From Ruegeria sp. 6PALISEP08 (lineage in GTDB: Bacteria > Pseudomonadota > Alphaproteobacteria > Rhodobacterales > Rhodobacteraceae), in NCBI RefSeq assembly GCF_001238295.1, contig NZ_LGXZ01000008.1, positions 124,001 through 188,000 of the forward strand: a stretch of 64,000 nt of DNA. Direction: 5' to 3'. The notes under the pieces are model-generated. The model was given only the letters and a program-made list of their open reading frames with translations, had not been told where the DNA came from and made no database searches. Positions 9,288 through 18,514 of the stretch are shown in pieces (within the stretch, counting starts at the first letter, position 1; every line of letters begins with the position of its first letter). The position numbers and the translations under genes were made by a program.

Positions 9288-11122
9288 TCAGCGGCCTCCG
9301 GGTTCATGAAGCCGCCAGACTGCCGCGCCCAGAACTGCGCGTAAAGGCCACCCTGCGCCAGAAGGTCTGAATGTGAGCCTTCTTCCACGATGCGGCCAGC
9401 ATCCATCACCAAAATGCGGTCCATCTGCGCGATGGTGCTGAGCCTGTGCGCAATTGCGATCACGGTTTTGCCTTGCATCATGCCGTAGAGAGTTTCCTGA
9501 ATTGACGCTTCAACCTCGGAATCTAGGGCAGATGTCGCTTCATCCAACAACAAGATCGGCGCATCCTTCAGGACAACTCGCGCTAGGGTCACCCTCTGAC
9601 GCTGACCCCCGGACAGCTTCACGCCGCGTTCCCCCACATGTGCATCATACCCGGTCCGACCCTGCGGGTCTTGCAGATCAAGGATGAACTCATGCGCTTC
9701 GGCCTGTTTGGCGGCGGCGATCATCTGCGCCTCGGACGCATCCGGCCGACCATACAGGATGTTGTCGCGCACAGACCGGTGCAGCAACGCGCTGTCTTGC
9801 TGGACCATGCCGATATGACTGCGCAGGCTGTCTTGCGTGACCTGCGCGATGTTCTGATCATCGATCAAAATTGCACCGCGCTCGACGTCGTAAAACCGCA
9901 AAAGAAGCTTAACCAGAGTCGATTTACCGGCGCCGGAACGCCCAATCAATCCGATCTTTTCACCAGGCTGGATGGTCAGGTTGACATGGTCCAAGCCTCC
10001 GGTCTCACGACCGTAGTGGTGCGAAAGATCGCGGATCTGAATCTCGCCCTTGCTGAGATGCAGGGGTTTCGCAGTCGGTGCATCCAGCAGATTGATGGGT
10101 TGCGCAATGGTCTCCATCCCCTCGGCCACGATACCCAACTGGCGGAAAAAGCTGGTCAATGCCCACATGATCCATCCGGTCATGGCGTTCAGGCGCAGGG
10201 TCAACGCAGTCGCCGCTGCAACAACACCAACCGAAGCTGTTCCCTGCATCCAAAGCCCAATCGCCCAGCCAACAACGCCCACGATCAGCATACCGTTCAG
10301 CGTGACCAAAACCGCATCCATGATGGTGAAAATCCGCATCTCGATCTGGAAGGTCCGGCGGGTTTCCTGGATGGCTTCGCGGGCATAGTCCAGCTCTTGC
10401 GGGCCATGGGCGAACATTTTGACCGAGTGGATGTTCGTATAGCTGTCCACCACCCGACCCGTCACTGTCGAGCGCGCATCCGAGGCAGCCTTTGACGCCG
10501 GGCCCACACGCTGCACCGTCCAGCGCACCAGCATCGCGTAAAATGCAAACCAGATCAGCAACGGGATCAGCAAGCGTGCGTCCGCAACATACAACAGGAT
10601 TGCCGCGCCGATCAGATAGGCCAACGAGAAGGAAATCGCGTCAAAAACCTGAAAAACCACTTCGCCCGCGGCGGGCGGCGTCTGCATGATTCGGTTGGCG
10701 ATCCGACCGGCAAAGTCGTTCTCAAACCACCCAACTGATTGGCGCAGAACATGTTTATGCGCACGCCAGCGGATCAGGGTGCCAAAGCTCGGCAGGATCG
10801 TGTTGTTAAGCAACAGCACGTCGATCAGATGCAGCAACGGGCGCAACAGCAGTACAAATGCAGCCACCAACAACAGTTCTGTTCCGTGATTCTGCCAGAC
10901 CTCGGCCGGGGTGCCCCCCAAAAGATCGACAACGCGGCCCATGTAGTAGATCAGTCCGACTTCAACCCCCGCGACGATGATGGAAATCAACGCGGTCCAG
11001 ACAAATACCCGAAAGAAGGGCCGCGAATAGTCCAACATAAACGGCCACAGCCTGGTCGGCGGTTTGTCGGATTCCGTATAGGCGACAAAAGGGTCAACAA
11101 GATTTTCGAAATAGCGAAACAT
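9284..11122 (-). CDS. ABC exporter half-transporter, first of a tandem pair
   Basis: A 612-residue exporter-type ABC protein with an N-terminal membrane domain and C-terminal ATPase: Walker A GRSGAGKST, LSGGQRQR and ILLLDEATSALD. Both nucleotide sites of the predicted heterodimer therefore look competent. The ATG at 11122 is chosen because a GGAG lies 8 nt upstream and the sequence FRYFENLVDPF matches the opening of the paralogue (YPFKNIETPP). The frame extends 48 codons further upstream, but that stretch has no membrane-domain character. About 190 bp of non-coding sequence separates it from the cca gene upstream. Confidence 0.85.
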   Translation of the reverse strand: MFRYFENLVDPFVAYTESDKPPTRLWPFMLDYSRPFFRVFVWTALISIIVAGVEVGLIYYMGRVVDLLGGTPAEVWQNHGTELLLVAAFVLLLRPLLHLIDVLLLNNTILPSFGTLIRWRAHKHVLRQSVGWFENDFAGRIANRIMQTPPAAGEVVFQVFDAISFSLAYLIGAAILLYVADARLLIPLLIWFAFYAMLVRWTVQRVGPASKAASDARSTVTGRVVDSYTNIHSVKMFAHGPQELDYAREAIQETRRTFQIEMRIFTIMDAVLVTLNGMLIVGVVGWAIGLWMQGTASVGVVAAATALTLRLNAMTGWIMWALTSFFRQLGIVAEGMETIAQPINLLDAPTAKPLHLSKGEIQIRDLSHHYGRETGGLDHVNLTIQPGEKIGLIGRSGAGKSTLVKLLLRFYDVERGAILIDDQNIAQVTQDSLRSHIGMVQQDSALLHRSVRDNILYGRPDASEAQMIAAAKQAEAHEFILDLQDPQGRTGYDAHVGERGVKLSGGQRQRVTLARVVLKDAPILLLDEATSALDSEVEASIQETLYGMMQGKTVIAIAHRLSTIAQMDRILVMDAGRIVEEGSHSDLLAQGGLYAQFWARQSGGFMNPEAAE

Positions 11123-11312
11123 GGAGAGTGCTCCGATTGAGCAGATAATAGACGTGCGAAGAAAGATGGCGCCTGAACACCACCCGTTACGGGGCAAGTG
11201 TCCTGGCTTTAGCCGAACCAGATCCCGTAATACATTCGCATTCCTCCATCCATGTGTCAGGCGCACCTAAGCACAAAGGAAAAAAGTTGTCATCCCCTTT
11301 TGAGACTTCGCG

Positions 11313-12467
11313 CTAAGTTGCGAGCAACTCCTCACGCGAAAGCGCAAAGCCGGACGCGATCCAGCGGCTTTCAAGCTCTGCCAGCTTTTTGCCCAGCGCC
11401 GGCCCGGTAAAGCTGGGAATCAGGTCCTTGGCCTGTATCGGGAAGCGGGCCGTTGACCCTGCATGCAAGTCACGCCTTAGGTCTTCGGACCATGGTCGTT
11501 CCAGAAAGGCGCAGCGCAAGAGGGTCTCGTGCAAGCCACCTTCGTCGCCATAGCGGTACCCAAGCTCTGCCACACTGGTTGTGGCCTGCGCCTCCTCACG
11601 CATTCGGGTCAGGCGTTGCAGCTGCGCACGGCTTAACCGCAGTGTCGCTGCATCCTCGGGCTTGGTGATGGCTGCCAGACGCCGCACCGGATCGGGATCG
11701 GCACCCGCCGCCTGTTCCAGCGCAATCAAAGGTGCCAAAGACCGATCGTCCGCACCCGGCAACAACCGGGTCAAAACGCCTGTGCTGCGCATTGTTGCAA
11801 CGGCGGGGGCTGGATCAGGCGCACCCAGAAGCTTCAGCAATTCTGCCCCGACCCGTTCGCGCGACAGCGATTCCAACCCTTCAAGGTTGGCACTGATGGC
11901 CACCAGCGCATCGGGATCAAAACCGGCGTCAGGATCACCATACCAGGCGTGAAAGCGGAAATAACGAAGTGAGCGAAGATAGTCTTCGCGGATCCGATTT
12001 TCGGCCGTTCCGATAAACCGCACTGACCGAGCTTTAAGGTCAGGAAGGCCACCAAGTGGGTCTAACACAGCCCCATCGGGCAGTGCGTAAAGCGCGTTCA
12101 TGGTAAAATCGCGCCGCGCAGCGTCTTCTTCAACGTGTTTGGAAAAGGCGACGACTGCTCGCCGACCGTCGGTTTCCACGTCACGTCGGAAGGTCGTGAT
12201 CTCGTGCGGGATACCTGCGCTGACCACCGTGATCGTACCGTGGTCTATACCGGTTGGAATAGCTTTGAGCCCCGCAGCTTGTGCCATCTGAACCACCTGC
12301 TCTGGTCGGGCATCGGTGGCAATATCGATGTCCGAGACAGGAGCGCCCAGAAGAGCGTTGCGCACACAGCCACCCACAAAAAGCGCCTGTGCGCCGGATG
12401 AGGTCAGGGCTGCGCATACCTGTTGGGTCGCTAGTTCACTGACCCAAGGCTCATTAATCTGCATCAT
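11313..12467 (-). CDS. cca: CCA tRNA nucleotidyltransferase
   Basis: A 384-residue class II nucleotidyltransferase/poly(A)-polymerase-family enzyme, which adds or repairs the 3' CCA of tRNAs. GGCVRN at residues 32-37 binds the nucleotide, and the DIDIAT motif supplies the catalytic Asp46 and Asp48. RRDFTMNALY and the RIREDYLRSLRYFRF region are the conserved B and C motifs. The start ATG overlaps the stop of the Nudix gene upstream (tcat at 12464-12467). Discrimination between a true CCA-adding enzyme and a bacterial poly(A) polymerase rests on overall similarity to roseobacter annotations and is inferred. Confidence 0.88.
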   Translation of the reverse strand: MMQINEPWVSELATQQVCAALTSSGAQALFVGGCVRNALLGAPVSDIDIATDARPEQVVQMAQAAGLKAIPTGIDHGTITVVSAGIPHEITTFRRDVETDGRRAVVAFSKHVEEDAARRDFTMNALYALPDGAVLDPLGGLPDLKARSVRFIGTAENRIREDYLRSLRYFRFHAWYGDPDAGFDPDALVAISANLEGLESLSRERVGAELLKLLGAPDPAPAVATMRSTGVLTRLLPGADDRSLAPLIALEQAAGADPDPVRRLAAITKPEDAATLRLSRAQLQRLTRMREEAQATTSVAELGYRYGDEGGLHETLLRCAFLERPWSEDLRRDLHAGSTARFPIQAKDLIPSFTGPALGKKLAELESRWIASGFALSREELLAT

Positions 12468-13081
12468 TCATTCACCCGTGCTGCAAGCCCGCGCAATATG
12501 CGGGCCGTCGCGCCCCATATGTAATAAGGGCCGTACGGAGCTGCGTAGTATCTGCGTTTCTGGCCGCGCCAGCGACGCGACTCAACCAGATAATTCTCGG
12601 GATTCAAGAGATGAGCAAGAGGGGTCGAGAATACCTCGTCCACTTCGCCGGGTTCAGGCACAGGTTCGAATCTGTCACGCACGACTGCGACCACGGGTGT
12701 GACGTTGAAAGAGGTGACTGTTTCATGCATCGGCAGAAACCCCAGAACCTCTGGCAAATCAGGTGGCAGCCCGATCTCTTCCTGTGCTTCCCTCAAAGCC
12801 GCTGCCGTGACATCGGCATCCGTTTCATCCTGTTTGCCTCCGGGAAAGGCGATTTGCCCCGGATGGTGCTTTAATGCAGAAGACCTTTTGGTCAGGATCA
12901 CCCGAGGCGTATCACCGGCCAATGAGATGGCCACAAGAACACCTGCAGGGCGCAGCCGCCGCCCGGGTGGCAGAACGGTTTCGGGGTTCAGGTCAAAATC
13001 GCTGGATCCGTGACCGGGGCGGCGCAAGGCCGCCCGGATCTGTTCAACCGGATCATGCACCTTCGCTGTCTTCAGCTTCAA
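12464..13081 (-). CDS. CoA pyrophosphatase (Nudix hydrolase, NudL-like)
   Basis: A 205-residue Nudix enzyme. The Nudix box runs from Gly82 with Glu86, Arg97-Glu98, Glu101-Glu102 and Gly104. Just before it is the LTKRSSALKHHPGQIAFPGG stretch, the extra motif of CoA/acyl-CoA diphosphatases (UPF0035). The predicted reaction is CoA to 4'-phosphopantetheine plus 3',5'-ADP. It sits between hslO (29-bp overlap) and cca (4-bp overlap) on the same strand. An in-frame GTG at 13060 would cut the overlap with hslO to 8 bp and is a credible alternative start. Confidence 0.82.
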   Translation of the reverse strand: MKLKTAKVHDPVEQIRAALRRPGHGSSDFDLNPETVLPPGRRLRPAGVLVAISLAGDTPRVILTKRSSALKHHPGQIAFPGGKQDETDADVTAAALREAQEEIGLPPDLPEVLGFLPMHETVTSFNVTPVVAVVRDRFEPVPEPGEVDEVFSTPLAHLLNPENYLVESRRWRGQKRRYYAAPYGPYYIWGATARILRGLAARVNE

Positions 13082-14039
13082 AGCCCACTGTGGCCGGATC
13101 CAGCACGTAATGCGCGCCGCAGAACTGGCAATCAGCTGTGACCAGACCTTCGGGAGTTGTCATCTTTTCGATGTCCTTCGCCGAATAGATCGACAAGCTC
13201 TGACGCACCCGGTCCTCGGAACAGGTACAGCCGAATTGAACCGATTGCGCGTCATAAACACGCGGCTGTTCCTCGTGGAACAGGCGAACCAAAAGGTCGG
13301 TCGGCGCAACAGAGGGGCCGATCATTTCCAGATCCTCGACAGTATCCAGCAGGATATTGACGCGACCCCAGTTTTCACCTTCTTCACCGTCTACCAGATC
13401 GGTGGCGGTCAGGATTTCACCCGTACCTTCACCTGATGCTGCAAAGGGCGACGCTTTGGGCATGTGCTGCAACATAATGCCGCCTGCACGCCAATGCTCG
13501 CCCGCGCCGGGCTCGGTCGATTTGCCAAAGCTCAGCGAAAACCGCGTCGGCAACTGTTCGGATTGCGCGAAATACGCCTCGGCGCACGCACTCAGCGATC
13601 CGCCAGCCAGCGGCGTGATGCCCTGATACGGTTGCGTGCCTTCACCCTGGTCGATCATGATGGCGAAATACCCTTCGCCCACCTGATCAAAGGGGGCAGC
13701 ATCGGTCAGACGGTCGTGGTCAAAACTGGCATAAGCGCGAATTTGGGCGGGCTGGCCCTCTTCCTGCGGCGCGTAATAGTCGGTCGCGATCATGCGGACC
13801 GCCCCTTTGGACTGCACTTGCAGCGACAGCTTCCAGCGCAGTGCAACGGTCTGGCCGATCAACGCGGTCAGCAAGGCCATTTCAGCCACCAGCGCTTCGA
13901 CTTGCTGCGGATAATCGTGCTGCTTCAAGATGCCATCCAGCACGCCATCCAGACGGGCCACGCGGCCGCGCATGTCGGATGCATCAAGTTGAAAGGGCAG
14001 GACGGTGTCGTCCCACGCGATTTTTGTTCCAAGAGACAT
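13053..14039 (-). CDS. hslO: Redox-regulated chaperonin Hsp33
   Basis: A 328-residue Hsp33, a holdase chaperone switched on by oxidation. The C-terminal zinc redox switch is present: CTC at 271-273 and CQFC at 304-307, giving the four conserved cysteines. The N-terminal domain has the expected substrate-binding fold character. The ATG at 14039 is preceded by AAGGAAA. It leads a hslO-nudix-cca operon with overlapping genes and diverges from the Nudix gene at 14116. It is somewhat longer than the E. coli protein (about 290 residues), as is usual in this group. Confidence 0.9.
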   Translation of the reverse strand: MSLGTKIAWDDTVLPFQLDASDMRGRVARLDGVLDGILKQHDYPQQVEALVAEMALLTALIGQTVALRWKLSLQVQSKGAVRMIATDYYAPQEEGQPAQIRAYASFDHDRLTDAAPFDQVGEGYFAIMIDQGEGTQPYQGITPLAGGSLSACAEAYFAQSEQLPTRFSLSFGKSTEPGAGEHWRAGGIMLQHMPKASPFAASGEGTGEILTATDLVDGEEGENWGRVNILLDTVEDLEMIGPSVAPTDLLVRLFHEEQPRVYDAQSVQFGCTCSEDRVRQSLSIYSAKDIEKMTTPEGLVTADCQFCGAHYVLDPATVGFEAEDSEGA

Positions 14040-14115
14040 GGGGTTTCCTTACACGCCACGGGTTGGCATACCGGCACCATATAGGTCGTACAGATTGGGT
14101 TTTAAGGGGCCATAC

Positions 14116-14562
14116 ATGATCAGACGGTTTGGCGAAACCCCTCAGGCAGGGCAGAAATATACGCAAAGACCCGGAGTGTACGTGCTTTTGCCTCGAGGAC
14201 GGTCCTTGCTGGTGACATGGTATGACGACGGCCTCAACCCAGAGCTGCAACTGCCGGGTGGAGGCATTGATCCGGGCGAATCGCCGATCACGGCACTGCA
14301 TCGCGAGGTCTATGAAGAAACCGGGTGGCTGGTTGCCAACCCGCGCCGTGTCGGTGCCTTTCGCCGCTTTAGCTATATGCCGGAATACGATCTGTGGGCG
14401 GAAAAGATCTGCATGATCTATCGCGCGCGCCCCGTCCGCCGCATGGGCCCGCCAGCCGAAGCGTTTCACGAAGCGCGATGGGTGGATGCGTCAGATGCGG
14501 TTGAAAATCTTGGCAATGACGGTGATCGGCATTTTGCCAGAATGCATCTTTGGTCGCTCTAG
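14116..14562 (+). CDS. Nudix hydrolase
   Basis: A 148-residue Nudix protein. The box is complete: GGGIDPGE (48-55), then RE at 63-64 and EET at 67-69 before Gly70. The substrate cannot be told from the box alone. The frame extends upstream to 14005, but the ATG at 14116 has AAGGGG about 7 nt before it and gives the usual family length, and the longer version would overlap the divergent hslO gene. It converges on the REC-PP2C gene, sharing the palindromic stop CTAG (14559-14562). Confidence 0.8.
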   Translation: MIRRFGETPQAGQKYTQRPGVYVLLPRGRSLLVTWYDDGLNPELQLPGGGIDPGESPITALHREVYEETGWLVANPRRVGAFRRFSYMPEYDLWAEKICMIYRARPVRRMGPPAEAFHEARWVDASDAVENLGNDGDRHFARMHLWSL

Positions 14563-15833
14563 GGGCCGTTATATTCGAAGAACACGGCCGAGACGTCATC
14601 CCCTACCCCCTCTTTGGGCGACATAACCTGGGTCAGACGCCAGAACATGTCATCCAGAAACTCGGACCCGCCATGTTCCGAAACGCAGAGTTGTGCCATC
14701 TCTTGCAAACCACCTTCGTCCAACAGGCTACCATCGGCCAGAGCGCATTCGGTAAGACCGTCTGAATACAACAATAGTTTGTCGCCAGGCTGCAGCTGAG
14801 TCTCGATTTGCTGAAAACTCGCACCTTCGATCAATCCGACGGGCAACCCTCCTTCGCCCAGGAAACAGCTGCTGCTATCCCGTCGAAGCAGAAGGGGGTG
14901 TGGATGCCCGGCTTGCACCATTTTCAGATGCCCGTTGCGCAAATCTACGATGGCGTAAACCATCGTGAAATATTCTTCGATCCCTTCGTCCGCCATAAGA
15001 CGGGAATTGAGCGTTCTCGCAACCTCCTCCGGCGGCAAAAGCGCGTAGAACTTGTTGAACCGCTGCTCCATCGCGACATTCTGATCAAAATGCTTGCTGG
15101 ACAGATAGCTGCCCAACCGGGCCGTCATCATGGCCGAGGTGATCCCGTGGCCGGACACATCAATGCTATAAAACCCCAGCCGATTCACGCCAGGTGAGAA
15201 CATACCGACAAGATCCCCACCAATGTGACCACAAGGTTTCAGTAACAGGCTGACTCGCGAGTTGCCAAATTCCCGCGTTAGTTCAGGCACCAGCGATTCC
15301 TGGATCTTGCGGGCCTGCATCAGGTCTTTATCGATCGCGTCATGCGCCAGTTTCAATTCGTCCAGTGCGGATTCAATCAGGCGGTTCTTTTGCGAAAGCT
15401 GGCGCTGCATGTCTAATATGCGCGCGCCGGCCGAAATGCGCGCGCGCAACTCGTCCGCTTCCAAAGGTTTGATAAGAAAATCATCCGCCCCGGCGTCCAA
15501 ACCACGCGCGACTTCTTGCTTTTCGCTTTTGGACGTCAACAGAATGAAATAGCTGTATTGGTCTGTATCCAGCGCGCGAAACGTGCAGCAGAACTCCAGA
15601 CCGCTCATCCCCGGCATGACCCAGTCGCTGAGCACAAGATCGGGCGGGTCTGCCTGGCAAAGCTCCAACGCGGCCTCGCCGGTATCAGCCTCGACCACGT
15701 CAAACCCCCATTTCCTGAGCGAGGCCACCAGAATGCGACGCTGCAAACGGCTGTTATCCACAACCAGCACCTTGCGGATCGCGCCGAAGTCCAGATCTGA
15801 TCTGGTGTCCTCAAGACTCGCCCCTGGTACCAT
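14559..15833 (-). CDS. Response regulator with PP2C/SpoIIE-type serine phosphatase output domain
   Basis: A 424-residue two-domain signalling protein. The receiver domain (about 20-140) has acidic Asp26, the phospho-acceptor Asp70 (LSDWVMPG) and Lys122. A helical linker leads to a RsbU/SpoIIE-like PP2C phosphatase domain (GGDLVG, SIDVSGHG, VQAGHP, LYSDGLTE motifs for metal binding). It would dephosphorylate a partner such as an anti-sigma-factor antagonist; the Rhodobacter RbaY protein has this architecture and is a plausible orthologue. It diverges from an Hpt-domain gene, a likely phosphodonor. Start ATG at 15833 follows GAGGG. Confidence 0.85.
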   Translation of the reverse strand: MVPGASLEDTRSDLDFGAIRKVLVVDNSRLQRRILVASLRKWGFDVVEADTGEAALELCQADPPDLVLSDWVMPGMSGLEFCCTFRALDTDQYSYFILLTSKSEKQEVARGLDAGADDFLIKPLEADELRARISAGARILDMQRQLSQKNRLIESALDELKLAHDAIDKDLMQARKIQESLVPELTREFGNSRVSLLLKPCGHIGGDLVGMFSPGVNRLGFYSIDVSGHGITSAMMTARLGSYLSSKHFDQNVAMEQRFNKFYALLPPEEVARTLNSRLMADEGIEEYFTMVYAIVDLRNGHLKMVQAGHPHPLLLRRDSSSCFLGEGGLPVGLIEGASFQQIETQLQPGDKLLLYSDGLTECALADGSLLDEGGLQEMAQLCVSEHGGSEFLDDMFWRLTQVMSPKEGVGDDVSAVFFEYNGP

Positions 15834-15930
15834 TTACCCTCTGCTCTCATGAGATTGACCGGTCAGGGCGACCTTAGCGTCCGCAAGTTTAACATCCGAT
15901 GAAGGCCCGACCCGCGTTCAAATGGTGCCA

Positions 15931-15945
15931 TTAACCGGGTTTTTA
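15931..15945. promoter_or_regulatory. CtrA-box-like site between the REC-PP2C and Hpt genes
   Basis: The sequence TTAA-N7-TTTA matches the CtrA consensus TTAA-N7-TTAA at 7 of 8 fixed positions. It lies in the 163-bp divergent intergenic region, 52 bp before the Hpt start and 98 bp before the phosphatase start. CtrA control of signalling genes is known in Rhodobacteraceae. A single near-match in A+T-richer sequence may be chance. Confidence 0.35.
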
Positions 15946-15996
15946 CCAGCCGTGGTTTACGCAGAACCTTGAAGGTTAAATGGCAGGTATTTCACC

Positions 15997-16326
15997 ATGA
16001 TCCGTTGGGACAGAGTCATGCAATTGCGGGACGAAGTTGGCCCAGATGAATTTGACGAGGTGGTCGAGATTTTTCTGGAAGAGGTGCAGGAGATCATCGC
16101 GCGCCTGCATCGCGACATCGACCGGGTTGAGCTGGAACAAAACCTGCATTTCCTGAAAGGCAGCGCGCTCAGCCTTGGGTTCGATCAGTTCTCGAAACTC
16201 TGCCAGGATGGTGAACGGCAGGCATCCGCAGGTCAGGGCGCAGACGTTGATCTGCCTGCCCTTCTTGCCGTTTTTGACAGTTCGAAACTCAAGTTCGAAG
16301 CGGAACTGAACCAGAAGCTGGGCTAG
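15997..16326 (+). CDS. Hpt (histidine phosphotransfer) domain protein
   Basis: A 109-residue all-helical protein consisting only of an Hpt domain. The phosphorylatable histidine is His51 in HFLKGSALSLGF, close to the HxLKGSA consensus. It is transcribed divergently from the REC-PP2C gene, so the two probably form part of one phosphorelay. No kinase is in the window. Its stop shares the palindrome CTAG (16323-16326) with the stop of the convergent ilvA gene, leaving no room for a terminator between them. Confidence 0.85.
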   Translation: MIRWDRVMQLRDEVGPDEFDEVVEIFLEEVQEIIARLHRDIDRVELEQNLHFLKGSALSLGFDQFSKLCQDGERQASAGQGADVDLPALLAVFDSSKLKFEAELNQKLG

Positions 16327-17549
16327 ATCACGAACTGCGCCAGCGTTTCGTCTTCGGTAATATCAGTATAGGTAAACCCGGCCTCGTCCAGATGCGCAAA
16401 CAGGCGCATGAAGTTTTCAGGCTTGCGGGTTTCGATCCCGATCAGGACCGAACCGAAATTGCGCGCTGACTTTTTCATGTACTCAAAGCGGGCAATGTCA
16501 TCCTCGGGGCCAAGTATGCCAAGAAATTCTTTCAACGCACCCGGGCGCTGCGGCAGGCGCAGAATGAAGTACTTCTTCACCCCGGAATAGCGCTGCGCGC
16601 GCTCTTTGACCTCAGGCAGGCGTTCAAAATCAAAGTTGCCACCAGACGTCACGCAGACCACGGTCTTGCCACGCACAAAGCTTTGGATATCGCCCACTGC
16701 TTCGACCGCCAGCGCGCCAGCGGGTTCCAAGACGATGCCTTCGACATTCAGCATCTCGATCATCGTGGTACAAATACGGTCTTCGGACAGGACCAGCACA
16801 TCCGACAGGTGGCGTGATTTCAGTAGTTCGAACGGTTTCTCACCGATCCGCCCAACGGCAGCACCATCGACGAAAGTGTCCACATGATCCAGCGAAACGG
16901 GATGTCCTGCCGCCAATGCGGCACGCAGACACGCGCCTCCAGCGGGTTCAACAAACAGACAATGGCTGCGATCCCCGAACCATGTGGCCACACCCGAGGA
17001 CATGCCGCCACCACCGACCGGCAACACGACGTGATCCGGCACACCGCCCAGTTGCTCTTCGATCTCGGCCGCCAGCGAAGCCTGCCCTTCAATCACATCC
17101 GCATCGTCAAACGGTGACAGGAAATGTCCGCCCTGCTGCGTGCACCAGGTTTGCGCGGCAGCTAGCGTGTCATCGAAATAGTCGCCGGTCAGGTGGATCT
17201 CGATATTGTCGCCGCCGAAGATACGGGTTTTCTGGATCTTCTGTTGCGGGGTTGTCACCGGCATGAAGATCACGCCGCGCACGCCCAGATGCTTGCACAT
17301 GAACGCCACGCCCTGCGCGTGATTTCCCGCGCTGGCACAGACGAACAGGTCCTGCCCCTGTTGCTTGCGCATCGCATTGAACGCGCCGCGGATTTTATAC
17401 GACCGCACCGGGCTCAGGTCCTCGCGCTTTAGCCAGATATCGGCCCCATAGCGTTCAGACAAATGGGCATTCCGCTGCAACGGTGTCGCCGGAAAGACAG
17501 AGCGCATCGCCTGTTCGGCGGCGCGGGCGCGGGTCATGAAATCAGTCAT
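16323..17549 (-). CDS. ilvA: Threonine ammonia-lyase
   Basis: A 408-residue PLP enzyme converting threonine to 2-oxobutanoate and ammonia, the first step of isoleucine synthesis. The PLP lysine is Lys52 in SYKIRGAFNAM, and the glycine-rich phosphate loop is VGGGGMSSG. The C-terminal ~85 residues (FILRLPQRPGALKEFL onward) are one ACT-like regulatory domain, indicating feedback control. The length fits the short biosynthetic form rather than the ~510-residue two-ACT enzyme. It converges on the Hpt gene with a shared CTAG stop. Confidence 0.9.
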   Translation of the reverse strand: MTDFMTRARAAEQAMRSVFPATPLQRNAHLSERYGADIWLKREDLSPVRSYKIRGAFNAMRKQQGQDLFVCASAGNHAQGVAFMCKHLGVRGVIFMPVTTPQQKIQKTRIFGGDNIEIHLTGDYFDDTLAAAQTWCTQQGGHFLSPFDDADVIEGQASLAAEIEEQLGGVPDHVVLPVGGGGMSSGVATWFGDRSHCLFVEPAGGACLRAALAAGHPVSLDHVDTFVDGAAVGRIGEKPFELLKSRHLSDVLVLSEDRICTTMIEMLNVEGIVLEPAGALAVEAVGDIQSFVRGKTVVCVTSGGNFDFERLPEVKERAQRYSGVKKYFILRLPQRPGALKEFLGILGPEDDIARFEYMKKSARNFGSVLIGIETRKPENFMRLFAHLDEAGFTYTDITEDETLAQFVI

Positions 17550-17606
17550 GCCGGTTTCCCTGCCCGATCACCGCTGAAAGGGCAAGGAATACATATGTGT
17601 ACGGGT

Positions 17607-18374
17607 TCAGGACAGCTCGCGCTTTTCGATGAAGACGCCGTACATGGTGGTAAAGATACTGACGTTGATCATTGGAAGTACGAGTGTACCGAAGAACACG
17701 GTCAGCAAAACGCCCAAAACCGGGATTATTGCCAGAACAGTGAAAGCCAGCTGCACCAAAACCTGGAACAGGAAGGCAACAAGTAGCAGTAACAAGATTG
17801 CACTGCCGACTCCCGCTGTTTTGTTCCATGCATCGCTGAGCGAAATGGGGTCACCAATCGCCGCCGCCGGCAAGATAATTGACAGGCGATAGAAGCAAAC
17901 AACCAGAAAAACGGTGTAAACAATCACCAGAATGATCGAAAGCCCTGCAAGACTTTCGCCTAATGCAGCAGCGACCAGACCCATGGGGATATACGCGATC
18001 ACCATCAAAATCCCCAACATCAGAAAGCGACCGAAATAGGCAAGAATCCTGTCGAAACGGAATGTCGGGAATATTCCCGTGGGATATTCTTCCATCAAGA
18101 TGAAGCGGTGCCATGACACCGCGATCCAGAACATGGTTACGAACATTACCGCCAGCAAAACGACCACAAATACAAAAGCCGAACCTGCGGTTGCACCTGG
18201 CGGCAAGTCGCCTGCATTGTCTTCAAGCGCCTCAAGCGGAATACCAAGTGCCAAAAACACGCCCACAATTATGATTGTCGCAATCAGAGCTGGGCCAACC
18301 GTAATCTGCAGGACCTGCTTCAGGTTTCCGAACACCATCCGCACCGAATGCAAAAATATTTGCCATCCCAACAT
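17607..18374 (-). CDS. Uncharacterised polytopic membrane protein
   Basis: A 255-residue protein with about six hydrophobic segments (roughly 22-44, 66-88, 111-133, 143-165, 188-207, 212-240). I recognise no catalytic motif. Charged loops include a WHRFILMEEYP segment after helix 2. The ATG at 18374 is chosen because AAGGGG lies 9 nt upstream; an in-frame TTG at 18392 would place that site inside the gene. It lies 57 bp upstream of ilvA on the same strand, and could be cotranscribed, but nothing in the sequence suggests a shared function. Confidence 0.7.
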   Translation of the reverse strand: MLGWQIFLHSVRMVFGNLKQVLQITVGPALIATIIIVGVFLALGIPLEALEDNAGDLPPGATAGSAFVFVVVLLAVMFVTMFWIAVSWHRFILMEEYPTGIFPTFRFDRILAYFGRFLMLGILMVIAYIPMGLVAAALGESLAGLSIILVIVYTVFLVVCFYRLSIILPAAAIGDPISLSDAWNKTAGVGSAILLLLLVAFLFQVLVQLAFTVLAIIPVLGVLLTVFFGTLVLPMINVSIFTTMYGVFIEKRELS

Positions 18375-18514
18375 TTGAAACTGCCCCTTCAACCAAACAT
18401 TGTTTAAATTGCGTATGTTTCACCCCAAATCCCGTTCTGCGTCAATCCTCACAACTTGCTCCCGGTCACAAAACCCGTTAGGGGCCAATCGTTCTACGCA
18501 TAAAGGGAAGTCAG

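Noticed and set aside
14005..14115. Extended N-terminus of the Nudix gene at 14116
   Set aside because: It overlaps the divergent hslO gene and has no ribosome site, whereas ATG 14116 has AAGGGG at good spacing.
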